This document shows positions 1 through 10,000 of a DNA stretch of 64,000 bases, piece by piece. The position numbers and the translations under genes are program-made. Under the pieces are notes generated by a model. That model searched no databases. It saw only the letters and a list, made by a program, of their open reading frames with translations, and was not told the origin of the DNA. Position 1 is the first letter of the stretch, and each line of letters opens with the position of its first letter. The stretch comes from Mesostigma viride (lineage: Eukaryota > Streptophyta > Mesostigmatophyceae > Mesostigmatales > Mesostigmataceae): NCBI GenBank assembly GCA_009746045.1, contig RPFO01000082.1:1008677-1072676 (forward strand), read 5' to 3'.

Positions 1-919
1 TAAAAAATAAATGAAGCACGTGCAGCAAAATCAATGTCTTCCTGGCCAGTTCTCGACAATCTTACAAGCACGCCACCGGAAACGTTAGTCAAAATAGCAA
101 AAGCTGCGGGAAATTTGGCGAGGAAACAAAACGGCGAACAAAACGGTAAGAACATCCCGGAGATGACGCTAAAACCAAGCCATAACGGACTGTTCAAGCG
201 CAAACAGATTGGTAGATGAGGTGCAGAAAAAGAGCCTTCCGCAGCAGGCCTGATTACCTGCCTGGCACGCGAGGAAAGCGAGTTAACCATGGCAGGCTGG
301 AATGCGCTTCGCGCAGGCCTGCTTACTTTACCTCCGAAGGAAACCGGAAATGGCCACAAATCAAAGCTAATTCGCTTGATTCCTATTTCCTCACTTTAAA
401 CCCCTCCCTTCTGCGTCGTTCAATACCAGGAATCTTGGCTATCACTCTGGCAAGAAGCCAATCTAATATATTCATCGCGGCCAGATTTGCGAATCAGACC
501 CCCTCGCAACCGTGGGTTAAAGAAGGGCAGCGGTCTTTCATACCTAATGCATATTTCGTCAACAAAACATCTTTTGGAGTATCTTTCATACAGCATCGAT
601 CTCCATAACTTTTTTGCATTTCGGCCGACAAATTAGGCAAGTTTTCATGGAACGCGCACCGCCATGGCCACCTTCGCACGTATACACTACACAGCCAGGC
701 CCCTTTTACGTTCTGTACTTCTGTAGGTACATTACGTGTTGGGCCGGTGGTCAGCTCGTAACAAGTCAGTCAGTCTGTCTCGTGCGGAACTTCAAGTACG
801 AAATTCGCCACCACTTTGGGCCGTATCGGTCCTTGGTAGTTACGCAACAAACATTCGATCGGTCGCCGTGGAAAGTACCATTGTTGCGTAACTAGTTGCG
901 TTACCGCGGGTTGGTACTG
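1..919. other. Unassigned left flank, probably the end of an insertion into the 5' LTR of element 1
   Basis: No convincing gene is visible; the short open frames do not resemble any family I know. The right edge abuts element 1 at the point where its 5' LTR lacks the first 304 bp that the 3' LTR has. The simplest reading is that something inserted into the LTR and ends at 919. Close to that edge is a perfect 14-bp inverted repeat (arms 837-850 and 881-894, 30-nt loop) built on GTTACGCAAC, and a related motif occurs again next to it. Read inward on the minus strand, the end starts CAGTACC. What the insertion is, and where it starts, lies outside the window. Confidence 0.4.
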
Positions 920-1097
920 TACACGGAATGCATGTCCACGTAGGATATTCAGCAAGACTGATGAAGGTGCCAAGCGCAATAGAATATATGCGCAACGAAG
1001 ACGAATTATGCAGCAACGACAATAACGTATGAGAACAATAAACACAACGTTCATTTCATGCTTTCTGATTTACATCGCATTCCATTTATTTGCAACT
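920..1097 (+). repeat. Element 1a 5' LTR, last 178 bp only
   Basis: This 178-bp stretch matches 6893-7070, the end of the 3' LTR, without a visible difference. It contains an AATAAA signal and ends TTTGCAACT. The homologous LTR begins at 6589 in the 3' copy, so 304 bp are missing here. The gag start follows 13 bp downstream, which leaves very little leader and no obvious tRNA-complementary primer site of the usual TGG type. Confidence 0.85.
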
Positions 1098-1110
1098 TGT
1101 ATTCATTGCA

Positions 1111-2352
1111 ATGTCTTCGGACGACAATCTTTCAGAGCAGAGGTCTGGCCCTGGTGAGCACGGACCGGCTCAATTTTCTGTCGACCCTGGCCCAGGCGAG
1201 CACAGGGATGACAATAAGAATATGTCCGACCAGCCCCGGGAGGAGGGCTGCGGGCAGGGAAGTACTAGTAGTGACAACCAGCGTGCGCGTGATAAGGTGC
1301 TTCGGCGGGAGACCTTGCTTCAAGAGGCGAAGCTGCTGTCGGCAATCAAGAAATGGGTTCCAGCCCCGCTGGTGCCTGGTGCTATTCAAGCAGACCGGGA
1401 TCGCTTTGTAAGCTCTCTTGGGCCGTTTTTCCGCAGGCTCGCGGGCAACCGAGACATCATTCCGGACTGGCTGGAGTTTCTTCGTGGAACCCCGCTGGGA
1501 GACCGCGAGAAAAACCACCCAGAGTGGATTTCGCTGCTGGATAGAGCACAGCGTCTGCGGTGGTCGCCGTTCGAGTTTCTGCGCCGAGCGAGGGAGACTT
1601 TTCTTCGTTCTATCACTGCCAAAACCTGCGACGAGATCGAGGAATTTGTAGATGCAAAGCCGAAGCCCGGGCAGACCATCATCGAGCACCTCAACTCTTA
1701 CTACGACATGCTGGAGAAGCAGGGGCTCCGGTGGCCTGACGAGGCGGTGAATCTCCGATGGATCCAAAACTGTGCTCTGTCCGAATCCGAGAAGCGGAAT
1801 TTGGTCGCCAACTGCCGCGGTTACCTGTGCGACACTCACCGATGCAGAGCTCACCTCAAGGAGCTCCTGACGAATCAAACCCGTGTTTCCAGAGAAGGAG
1901 GTGCCGCGGAGGTGCCTCGTGTCGCCATGGTGATGGAGCAGCAACGGGAAATCTTCTGCTACAACTGCGGGCAGCCCGGGCACACACGCCGCGCATGTAA
2001 GGGTAAGGTTGTCGCTAATTCTGAGTCCTTCCCTCCCTGCACTTTCTGTAATAGGACTAACCATCTGGCTAAGGATTGCTACTTTCGCAAGTGCAAGTCT
2101 TGTGGCAATTCTGGACATGATGCGTCTGCCTGCAGGAGCAAGGCGGGCGCTGGACCCAAGGATACCCAGATGGAGGTCCTCAAGCTGCTGCAGCAGATCT
2201 CCCAAGCCGTCAAGAGCGGTGCCCTTCGTGGTGGCGACGCTTCTCAGCCGCGTGGTGGTGACGCTTCCCAGCCGCGTGGTGGTGATGCTTCTCAGCCGCG
2301 GGGTGGCAATACCTCTCGTGGCCGCAAGAGGAAGCAGCAGCAGAAAAACTAG
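1111..2352 (+). CDS. gag: Gag polyprotein of element 1
   Basis: A 413-aa nucleocapsid/capsid protein that would package the element RNA in virus-like particles in the cytoplasm. The first ATG is at 1111; an upstream in-frame TTG lies inside the LTR and was not used. Three CCHC zinc knuckles of the CX2CX4HX4C form are visible at residues 283-296 (CYNCGQPGHTRRAC), 310-323 and 328-341. Before them is a helical capsid-like region (about residues 75-270) with no family match I can name. The C-terminus has tandem copies of RGGDASQP followed by a basic tail (RGRKRKQQQK), a likely RNA-binding region. The frame ends in TAG directly after a run of five A; pol is in the -1 frame relative to it. The frame looks intact. 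Confidence 0.85.
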   Translation: MSSDDNLSEQRSGPGEHGPAQFSVDPGPGEHRDDNKNMSDQPREEGCGQGSTSSDNQRARDKVLRRETLLQEAKLLSAIKKWVPAPLVPGAIQADRDRFVSSLGPFFRRLAGNRDIIPDWLEFLRGTPLGDREKNHPEWISLLDRAQRLRWSPFEFLRRARETFLRSITAKTCDEIEEFVDAKPKPGQTIIEHLNSYYDMLEKQGLRWPDEAVNLRWIQNCALSESEKRNLVANCRGYLCDTHRCRAHLKELLTNQTRVSREGGAAEVPRVAMVMEQQREIFCYNCGQPGHTRRACKGKVVANSESFPPCTFCNRTNHLAKDCYFRKCKSCGNSGHDASACRSKAGAGPKDTQMEVLKLLQQISQAVKSGALRGGDASQPRGGDASQPRGGDASQPRGGNTSRGRKRKQQQKN

Positions 2353-2390
2353 ATGATCCTCTCTGTTTATATAACCCCTACAGCGTCCTT
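2341..2390 (+). other. Gag-Pol junction with -1 frame relation
   Basis: Gag stops at 2350-2352. The pol frame is -1 relative to gag and is open upstream of its first ATG (2391) back through the gag stop. A -1 shift anywhere near the AAAAAC run at 2344-2349 would therefore give one continuous Gag-Pol. The run is not a canonical X XXY YYZ heptamer, since it has five A preceded by G. Reinitiation at the ATG 38 bp after the stop is the alternative. Confidence 0.5.
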
Positions 2391-5300
2391 ATGGATGCTG
2401 ATGAGAGTGGACTCATGGCAGATGAGGCCTGCCAGGTGGTAGGGGCTCCAGCAGTAACCCCTACTGACCGTAAAGCTGCCCCAGTGAGCAGCAGTAAAAG
2501 TGCCCCTGTTTGTGGCATTCCTATCCATGCCTGGAATAAAAAGAGTACCCCAGAGGGAACTCTTCCTGTAAATAATACATGTGGATCTGCTCCTGGTTGT
2601 AGACAGATGCCACATGGTGTTGCCCAGGTGAGCAACGTATCTGTGAACAATACATGTGGTGCAGCTCCTGTTTGTAGCCAAGCACCCATTGATATTGTTA
2701 ACAGTCAAGCTCCTCAGAGCAATAATCCTTGTTATATTGATAATAAAAACTTGGACTCTTGCTCTGCCAGGAACGTGGATGCCCGTCCATGTCCTGAAGA
2801 GCCTGAGCCTAATGATTGTATTAATCTTAGGACTCTGGCTAAGAGTTTGCATGATGCCTGTGGCCATGGAAACAATGCCATTAGGCTTGTTCAAGCCATT
2901 AATAACAAGGCTCTCTGGCAGGCTTATCAAGATGTCAGAGAACATTGTGTGTGCCAATTGTGTGCTAACAAGCCTTCCAAACGTCATGCAAAGCATCCTG
3001 CAGATGGTAGGGGTAATCTACAAGCTGATATCCTCTACTTCACCAATTACAGGCAATTGCCTTACTTGGTGGCTGTGGATGAATGGTCAGGCTACATTGG
3101 AATTGAACCTATGGCAGCAGGGGATGAGAATACTCTCCATGCCGCAGTTCTTGTTATTCTGCAGAAGTTTGCAGTTATTCATAAGCTGCAGATGGACTTG
3201 CAGTTTAACTGCCTGACCAAATACTCTGATCTGCCTTTCCTAAGGATTGTGGGTCGTGAAGATCACCAAGCCCAAGGCAAGGTTGACAGATATATACAGG
3301 AGCTTAAGAAGTTGGTAATATCCGGGGACTATCCTGAGATGTTTAAACCAACTTTTGCTGTCAGGTGTTTGGGTGCTGCAAAAGTGGAAAACACCATGAA
3401 CAACCGTTTTCATACTATCAAGGTGCGTGGTGTTCCACGGCTGGTCTCACCTCGTGGACTAGCAGGTGGCCTCTACCCTGATGACATCATGCAGGCATGG
3501 AGTAAGCAGAGGTGGGCACAGTATGCTCATCTCTGTGAAAAGGATAAACAGAGAGGAGAATCATTAAAATTTGAGGTGGGAGACCAGGTGATCTTCCACA
3601 AAGAAAATGCTCCTGGTAAACGTGGTTATTGGCAGGGTCCAGGGACCATAACCTCAGTTGACCTGGAGATGAAAACTGCTGATGTGGTCTGGAATGGGAC
3701 CACTTATCATCTGGCTTGGAATAGATTGAAGAGAGATCCAATGAACGTTCAAGAAAATCCCCTGGAAATTATGGCCCCTGAAGAGGCACTTGGATCTCCC
3801 AATCTTTCCTGTCCACCTTTGGCCAGTGAACAGGCTGGACTCCAACTACCAGAAAGGGCGGCCTCCCATCAACTGGAGCCTACTACTCAGCAAGCTCAGC
3901 CTAAGACATTGACTGGGATATCACAGGATGATATGGATGAAGCTGACTTGTTGGATAATAGGGTGTCTGATCAGCACCGGAAGCTCCGGCCGTTGGAACA
4001 TGGGCTTGAGACCCCTGGGCAGGTGGATAACATATTTCAGTCTGAACAGCCAAAGCTTGGATCCAATTACCCTGGTAATAAGCCATTGCCCTTGGAGACT
4101 GATGGGATTCCAGCCCAAGGAAGACAAGCTGAGGAGGGGTTGTCCAGGTTGAACACTCAGCTCGGCAAGAGAGGCAATCCTCAAGAGCTTCGGGATATTG
4201 TAAAGAAGCTCAAGCCCTCACTAAAGATTGCCAAAATAACTTCTCTTCTAGAGAAGGGCATGGACCTTGATGGCTTTGATGTGGATACCAAAGCAGAGGT
4301 CTCTGTCACCTCGCCCTTTAATGCTTTGCTGGATAAGTATTCCCTTGAACCCAGTCCATGGACTATTGTCCAAGACTTTGCGGGTAACACTGATCATCAA
4401 GTTCTTGGGAATATCACTATCCCATTCTTGGGTGAGTCTTTGACACTTTGTGTTGTTGATGGCTATAAGGGACCCACTCTCATTGGCCAGCCATTCTTGG
4501 TGACTCCCGGTGTTACCATTGTTGATGGCCCCAATAACACAAAGAGTCTCCTAAAAACCCATTGTGACCCAATTCCTCTGGAATCATTCAGATGTCTCTT
4601 GCCTCTTGAAATGTTCCAGAAGGCAAATTGGAAGACCGCCTGTGTCGGTTCAATAAAAGGAGCAGAATGGGGAAGGGATATACCCCCAGCTTCTGAGCTG
4701 GTAGAACCCGCCCAGCTCAGTGTGACTTCTCTTGGTCTCACAAAAAGGTCATTTGCTGCTCATAGCCCCATGTCCTTTGATGATGTAGACCTGGATTGTC
4801 ACACTTTCGCTGGCCTTGAGGCCTGGCGAGTAGCATTGGCGCGTGCGCTCCAGGAGTGGCAAACGCTGGATGTTTTTGAAGGCATTTCAGAACCTCCACC
4901 CAATGCTCAAATGCTTCAGTTGCGTTTTGTATGCAAGATGAAGAGCAAGCTTGGTGAGCCTCCCATACCAAACGCACGTCCAGTCGTGACCCAGTTCCAT
5001 GGTACTACAGACTTTGATAAGGAGGAGCTGTACACTCCTGGCCTGTCACATCCTGTTCTCAGGCTTATTCTTAGTCTGTACCTTGGTGCTTTGGACTATG
5101 GCTTGGATTATGGAGCAGAAATTGATGACTTCACCAGGGCCTTTTTGCATGGTGATCCTCAGGTGGCCAGAGCCACTTGGCAAGCTCAAAGACCCTGTTG
5201 TGTTAAGACCCCAGCATGCTGGATAGCTGAAGTAGGTCATCCCTACATGCAGCCTAAAGTGGGCTGGGAAGGACTGGTCAGCAGTCCAGTCATCTGGTAT

Positions 5301-6320
5301 GAAACCATTGCTCCTGCCATCCAGGAGAGATGTCAGATGCAACAATCTCATCTTGCTTATTGTCTCTTTGTGGGGCAATCCAAAGGACAACCCACCTGGG
5401 CTACCTTACATGGAGATGATATGCAACGCATTGGTCCCAAGGGATGGTTGAATGAGACCTATAAAAGGCTCAATGACAAGTCCCCTATTGGTACCAGAGC
5501 ATGGTTTAGTAAAAACAGCCAGGTACCTTACTGTGGCATTGGCTGTACCCTTTTCCAGGATGACAAAGGATGGCATCTTAAGCTGCAATCGGCGAAGGGG
5601 TATAAAGAAAAAGTAATAACTCAGTTGCCCAAGAGAGTAACTGAGGAGAATGCCCCTACGGTTAAAGGTCAACTGGGTTGGCTGGCTGCCACAACTAACC
5701 CTGACCTGGCAGTACAGAGTAGGATGCCAGACTCTGTTGTTGTAGGAGAAGGAAGGAGGCGCCTGGAGAGCTGCCTCAATGAATCTCCTGACTTGGTGTT
5801 GTCCGGTGTAGACTGGCATGGGCGCATCATCATAGACGCCTACACAGATGCTAGCCAAGAGTCTAGATCTGCCAACAAGATTGGTGCCAGAGCCGGATGC
5901 CTGATCACCATCAGGAATGAAGGCAAACAGCCCTCGTTGGTATACTGGTCCAGTAACCTTCAGAGGAGGCGGTTTGCTGGCATTGACACCGCTGAGTGCA
6001 GGGCATACGCCATGTGCATTCGCGATGCCATATACATAAGAGAGCTACTCTTATGGTGTCTGAGTCAGATAAGACCTCAACCCGTGATTGATGTCAGGGT
6101 TTATTGTGATAATAAGCCCGTGGTCTCTTTTATCAAGAATGAGAGGGCCACTACTACTGACTTGGACTACCTTGTGGCAAAGGAGTTGTCCAGCCACTGT
6201 ATAACCATACATCTGCCAGGACACTCAAATCCTGCTGATGCTATGACCAAGCTTCCACGACTGGCCCTTAATGGGTACCAGTTGCTGCGGTCCATGATGG
6301 CTGGGAAACCCTTGTCATGA
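2391..6320 (+). CDS. pol: Pol polyprotein of element 1: integrase - retropepsin-like - RT - RNase H
   Basis: 1309 aa from ATG 2391, intact. Residues 1-140 are low complexity with a duplicated VNNTCG...AP segment and no protease. The integrase zinc motif is H154-x4-H159...C188-x2-C191. The catalytic candidates are D213 and D269, with an aspartate (D299, QGKVDR) where the glutamate of the DDE triad is expected. An SH3-like C-terminal part lies at about 385-445. A retropepsin-like domain follows at about 628-705, with D632 in DTKAEVSV and the flap-side I698-G699 in TLIGQPFL. RT spans roughly 815-1080, with D913 (DFTRAFLHG) and the HGDD box at 1007-1010. RNase H has D1153 (YTDAS), E1202, D1240, H1278 and D1283. 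Integrase before RT is the copia order, but copia protease normally precedes integrase. The same odd order occurs in element 2. The integrase D for E and DTK for DTG/DSG changes may affect activity. Confidence 0.88.
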   Translation: MDADESGLMADEACQVVGAPAVTPTDRKAAPVSSSKSAPVCGIPIHAWNKKSTPEGTLPVNNTCGSAPGCRQMPHGVAQVSNVSVNNTCGAAPVCSQAPIDIVNSQAPQSNNPCYIDNKNLDSCSARNVDARPCPEEPEPNDCINLRTLAKSLHDACGHGNNAIRLVQAINNKALWQAYQDVREHCVCQLCANKPSKRHAKHPADGRGNLQADILYFTNYRQLPYLVAVDEWSGYIGIEPMAAGDENTLHAAVLVILQKFAVIHKLQMDLQFNCLTKYSDLPFLRIVGREDHQAQGKVDRYIQELKKLVISGDYPEMFKPTFAVRCLGAAKVENTMNNRFHTIKVRGVPRLVSPRGLAGGLYPDDIMQAWSKQRWAQYAHLCEKDKQRGESLKFEVGDQVIFHKENAPGKRGYWQGPGTITSVDLEMKTADVVWNGTTYHLAWNRLKRDPMNVQENPLEIMAPEEALGSPNLSCPPLASEQAGLQLPERAASHQLEPTTQQAQPKTLTGISQDDMDEADLLDNRVSDQHRKLRPLEHGLETPGQVDNIFQSEQPKLGSNYPGNKPLPLETDGIPAQGRQAEEGLSRLNTQLGKRGNPQELRDIVKKLKPSLKIAKITSLLEKGMDLDGFDVDTKAEVSVTSPFNALLDKYSLEPSPWTIVQDFAGNTDHQVLGNITIPFLGESLTLCVVDGYKGPTLIGQPFLVTPGVTIVDGPNNTKSLLKTHCDPIPLESFRCLLPLEMFQKANWKTACVGSIKGAEWGRDIPPASELVEPAQLSVTSLGLTKRSFAAHSPMSFDDVDLDCHTFAGLEAWRVALARALQEWQTLDVFEGISEPPPNAQMLQLRFVCKMKSKLGEPPIPNARPVVTQFHGTTDFDKEELYTPGLSHPVLRLILSLYLGALDYGLDYGAEIDDFTRAFLHGDPQVARATWQAQRPCCVKTPACWIAEVGHPYMQPKVGWEGLVSSPVIWYETIAPAIQERCQMQQSHLAYCLFVGQSKGQPTWATLHGDDMQRIGPKGWLNETYKRLNDKSPIGTRAWFSKNSQVPYCGIGCTLFQDDKGWHLKLQSAKGYKEKVITQLPKRVTEENAPTVKGQLGWLAATTNPDLAVQSRMPDSVVVGEGRRRLESCLNESPDLVLSGVDWHGRIIIDAYTDASQESRSANKIGARAGCLITIRNEGKQPSLVYWSSNLQRRRFAGIDTAECRAYAMCIRDAIYIRELLLWCLSQIRPQPVIDVRVYCDNKPVVSFIKNERATTTDLDYLVAKELSSHCITIHLPGHSNPADAMTKLPRLALNGYQLLRSMMAGKPLS

Positions 6321-6588
6321 GGAGTAATCTGGGAGCCTGAGCCTAATGCTCCTCCTGTAGGTTTTTATCCCCCTGGAGGTTTTGTCCTCTCTGGAGAAGA
6401 GGTTTTCCTTCAGATTTGGGTTTTCCCTACAGCAGGTTACACCAACCATGCAATGATGAGATGCAAACTCCATAAGACCCAAGTGAGTCCCCATTGCCCA
6501 CATATGTGAAAGTGAACTGGCCAGGTGCGGCCGAACATCAATGAATACATCTAAGCCTTATCACTTTCACAAGGGAAAGAATGGCTGG
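6321..6588 (+). other. Element 1 3' untranslated region and polypurine tract
   Basis: Noncoding. It contains a segment with GGTTTTTATCC and GGTTTTCCCT that is similar to the 3' UTR of element 2 (about 28338-28375), which supports common ancestry of the two families. The purine-rich AAGGGAAAGAATGGCTGG just before 6589 is the likely plus-strand primer site. Confidence 0.6.
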
Positions 6589-7070
6589 AGTTGGTTGGAG
6601 ACCCATCTAGGGTCCACATGGGTCCTCAGAGATAGAGGATCTTGTACAGATTACTACAATATACTTTATTGTAGTATTGGGCCAATGGCTGTACTTCACT
6701 AGTACTCGCCAATGGGATAACGCCACGTAGAATATGTGGGCGTCTCCCAGGCCTCCACGTCACCGGCTGGTCAAGGGCCGGTGTAGTACTGTCAATAGGA
6801 CTGAGCCGACTATCAGCCTATTATGTATGCGCATCTGCCTTGGTACCTCCTAGAGGATTCTAGAAGTATCTAACACGCGGCATGCACTGAACTACACGGA
6901 ATGCATGTCCACGTAGGATATTCAGCAAGACTGATGAAGGTGCCAAGCGCAATAGAATATATGCGCAACGAAGACGAATTATGCAGCAACGACAATAACG
7001 TATGAGAACAATAAACACAACGTTCATTTCATGCTTTCTGATTTACATCGCATTCCATTTATTTGCAACT
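6589..7070 (+). repeat. Element 1a 3' LTR (482 bp)
   Basis: Delimited by homology to the inverted copy at 61107-61588 and by the polypurine tract on the left. It begins AGTTGGTTGG and ends TTTGCAACT, an AGTT/AACT inverted pair instead of TG/CA. An AATAAA lies near the 3' end. The right neighbour is satellite beginning CATAC. Confidence 0.8.
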
Positions 7071-10000
7071 CATACACCGCGCACGCTTGGGGCAGCTGCA
7101 CTCACATGTACACACACCGCGCACGCAAGGGGCGACTGCACACACATGTACATCCACCGCGCACGCAAGGGCCGGCTGCACACACACGTACACACACCAT
7201 GCACGCAAGGGCCGGCTGCACACACACGTACATCCACCGCGCACGCAAGGGCCGGCTGCACACACACGTACATACACCGCGCACGCAAGGGGCAACTGCA
7301 CACACATGTACACACACCGCGCACGCAAGGGGCAACTGCACACACACGTACACACACCGCGCACGCTTGGGGCGGCTGCACACACACGTACCTACACCGC
7401 GCACGCAAGGGGCGGCTGCACACACACGTACATCCACCGCGCACGCAAGGGGCAACTGCACACACATGTACACACACCGCGCACGCTTGGGGCAGCTGCA
7501 CTCACATGTACACACACCGCGCACGCAAGGGGCGGCTGCACACACATGTACATCCACCGCGCACGCAAGGGGCAACTGCACACACACGTACATCCACCGC
7601 GCACGCAAGGGGCGGCTGCACACACACGTACACACACCGCGCACGCAAGGGGCAACTGCACACACATGTACACACACCGCGCACGCTTGGGGCGGCTGCA
7701 CACACACGTACCTACACCGCGCACGCAAGGGGCGGCTGCACACACACGTACATACACCGCGCACGCAAGGGGCAACTGCACACACATGTACATACACCGC
7801 GCACGCAAGGGGCAACTGCACACACATGTACACACACCGCGCACGCAAGGGGCAACTGCACACACACGTACACACACCGCGCACGCTTGGGGCGGCTGCA
7901 CACACACGTACCTACACCGCGCACGCAAGGGGCGGCTGCACACACACGTACATCCACCGCGCACGCAAGGGGCAACTGCACACACATGTACACACACCGC
8001 GCACGCTTGGGGCAGCTGCACTCACATGTACACACACCGCGCACGCAAGGGCCGGCTGCACACACACGAAAAACCACCGCGCACGCAAGGGGCAACTGCA
8101 CACACACGTACATCCACCGCGCACGCAAGGGGCGGCTGCACACACACGTACACACACCGCGCACGCAAGGGGCAACTGCACACACATGTACACACACCGC
8201 GCACGCTTGGGGCGGCTGCACACACACGTACCTACACCGCGCACGCAAGGGGCGGCTGCACACACACGTACATACACCGCGCACGCAAGGGGCAACTGCA
8301 CACACATGTACATACACCGCGCAACCACGGGGCGGCTGCACACACACGTACATACACCGCGCACGCAAGGGGCAACTGCACACACATGTACACACACCGC
8401 GCACGCTTGGGGCGGCTGCACACACACGTACCTACACCGCGCACGCAAGGGGCGGCTGCACACACACGTACATACACCGCGCACGCAAGGGGCAACTGCA
8501 CACACATGTACATACACCGCGCAACCACGGGGCGGCTGCACACACACGTACACACACCGCGCACGCAAGGGGCAGCTGCACACACACGTACATACACCAT
8601 GCACGCAAGGGGCTGCACACACACTTACACACACCTTGCACGCAAGGGCCGGCATGCACACACACTGGCATACACCGCGCACGCAAGGGGCGGCTGCACA
8701 CACGTACATACACCGCGCACGCAAGGGGCGAGTGCACACACACGTACACACACCGCGCACGCAATTAAGGGACGGCTGCACACACACGTACATACACCGC
8801 GCACGCAAGGGGCAACGGCACTCACATGTACATACACCATGCACGCAAGGGGCGGCTGCACACACACGTACACACACCATGCACGCAAGGAGCGACTTCA
8901 CGCACAGGTACACACACCATGCACGCAAGGTTCGGCTGCACACACATGTACATCCACCGCGCACGCAAGGGGCGGCTGCACACACATGTACATACACCAT
9001 GCACGCAAGGGGCGGCTGCACACACCTGTACATCCACCGCGCACGCAAGGGGCGAGTGCACACACACGTACACACACCGCGCACGCAAGGGGCGGCTGCA
9101 CACACACGTACACACACCATGCACGCAAGGGCCGGCATGCACACACACGTACATCCACCGCGCACGCAAGGGGCAACTGCACACACATGTACACACACCG
9201 CGCACGCTTGGGGCAGCTGCACTCACATGTACACACACCGCGCACGCAAGGGCCGGCTGCACACACACGTACATACACCGCGCACGCAAGGGGCAACTGC
9301 ACACACATGTACACACACCGCGCACGCAAGGGGCAACTGCACACACACGTACACACACCGCGCACGCTTGGGGCGGCTGCACACACATGTACCTACACCG
9401 CGCACGCAAGGGGCGGCTGCACACACACGTACATCCACCGCGCACGCAAGGGGCAACTGCACACACATGTACACACACCGCGCACGCTTGGGGCAGCTGC
9501 ACTCACATGTACACACACCGCACACGCAAGGGCCGGCTGCACACACACGTACATCCACCGCGCACGCAAGGGGCAACTGCACACACACGTACATACACCG
9601 CGCACGCAAGGGGCGGCTGCACACACACGTACACACACCGCGCACGCAAGGGGCAACTGCACACACATGTACACACACCGCGCACGCTTGGGGCGGCTGC
9701 ACACACACGTACCTACACCGCGCACGCAAGGGGCGGCTGCACACACATGTACACACACCGCGCACGCTTGGGGCGGCTGCACACACATGTACCTACACCG
9801 CGCACGCAAGGGGCGGCTGCACACACACGTACATCCACCGCGCACGCAAGGGGCAACTGCACACACATGTACACACACCGCGCACGCTTGGGGCAGCTCC
9901 ACTCACATGTACACACACCGCACACGCAAGGGCCGGCTGCACACACACGTACATCCACCGCGCACGCAAGGGGCAACTGCACACACACGTACATACACCG

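Larger units (their letters stand above)
920..7070 (+). mobile_element. Element 1a: copia-like LTR retrotransposon with 5'-truncated 5' LTR
   Basis: Order: LTR remnant, gag, pol, 3' UTR, 482-bp 3' LTR. The two LTR parts that overlap (920-1097 and 6893-7070) look identical, so the copy is young. Gag and Pol are both open. The 3' LTR runs straight into the 40-bp satellite at CATAC. The 5' target flank is not visible because another sequence interrupts the 5' LTR. A second copy lies inverted at the right end of the window, starting at 61107, and is collinear over the shared 2.9 kb. The class (Ty1/copia) follows from integrase lying before RT, and from the RT and RNase H motifs. The protease position is atypical (see pol). 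Confidence 0.9.

Noticed and set aside
34-679. Short open frames at the left end (34-219, 216-608, 494-679)
   Set aside because: They overlap on both strands, have no domain and no consistent composition. Not supported as genes.
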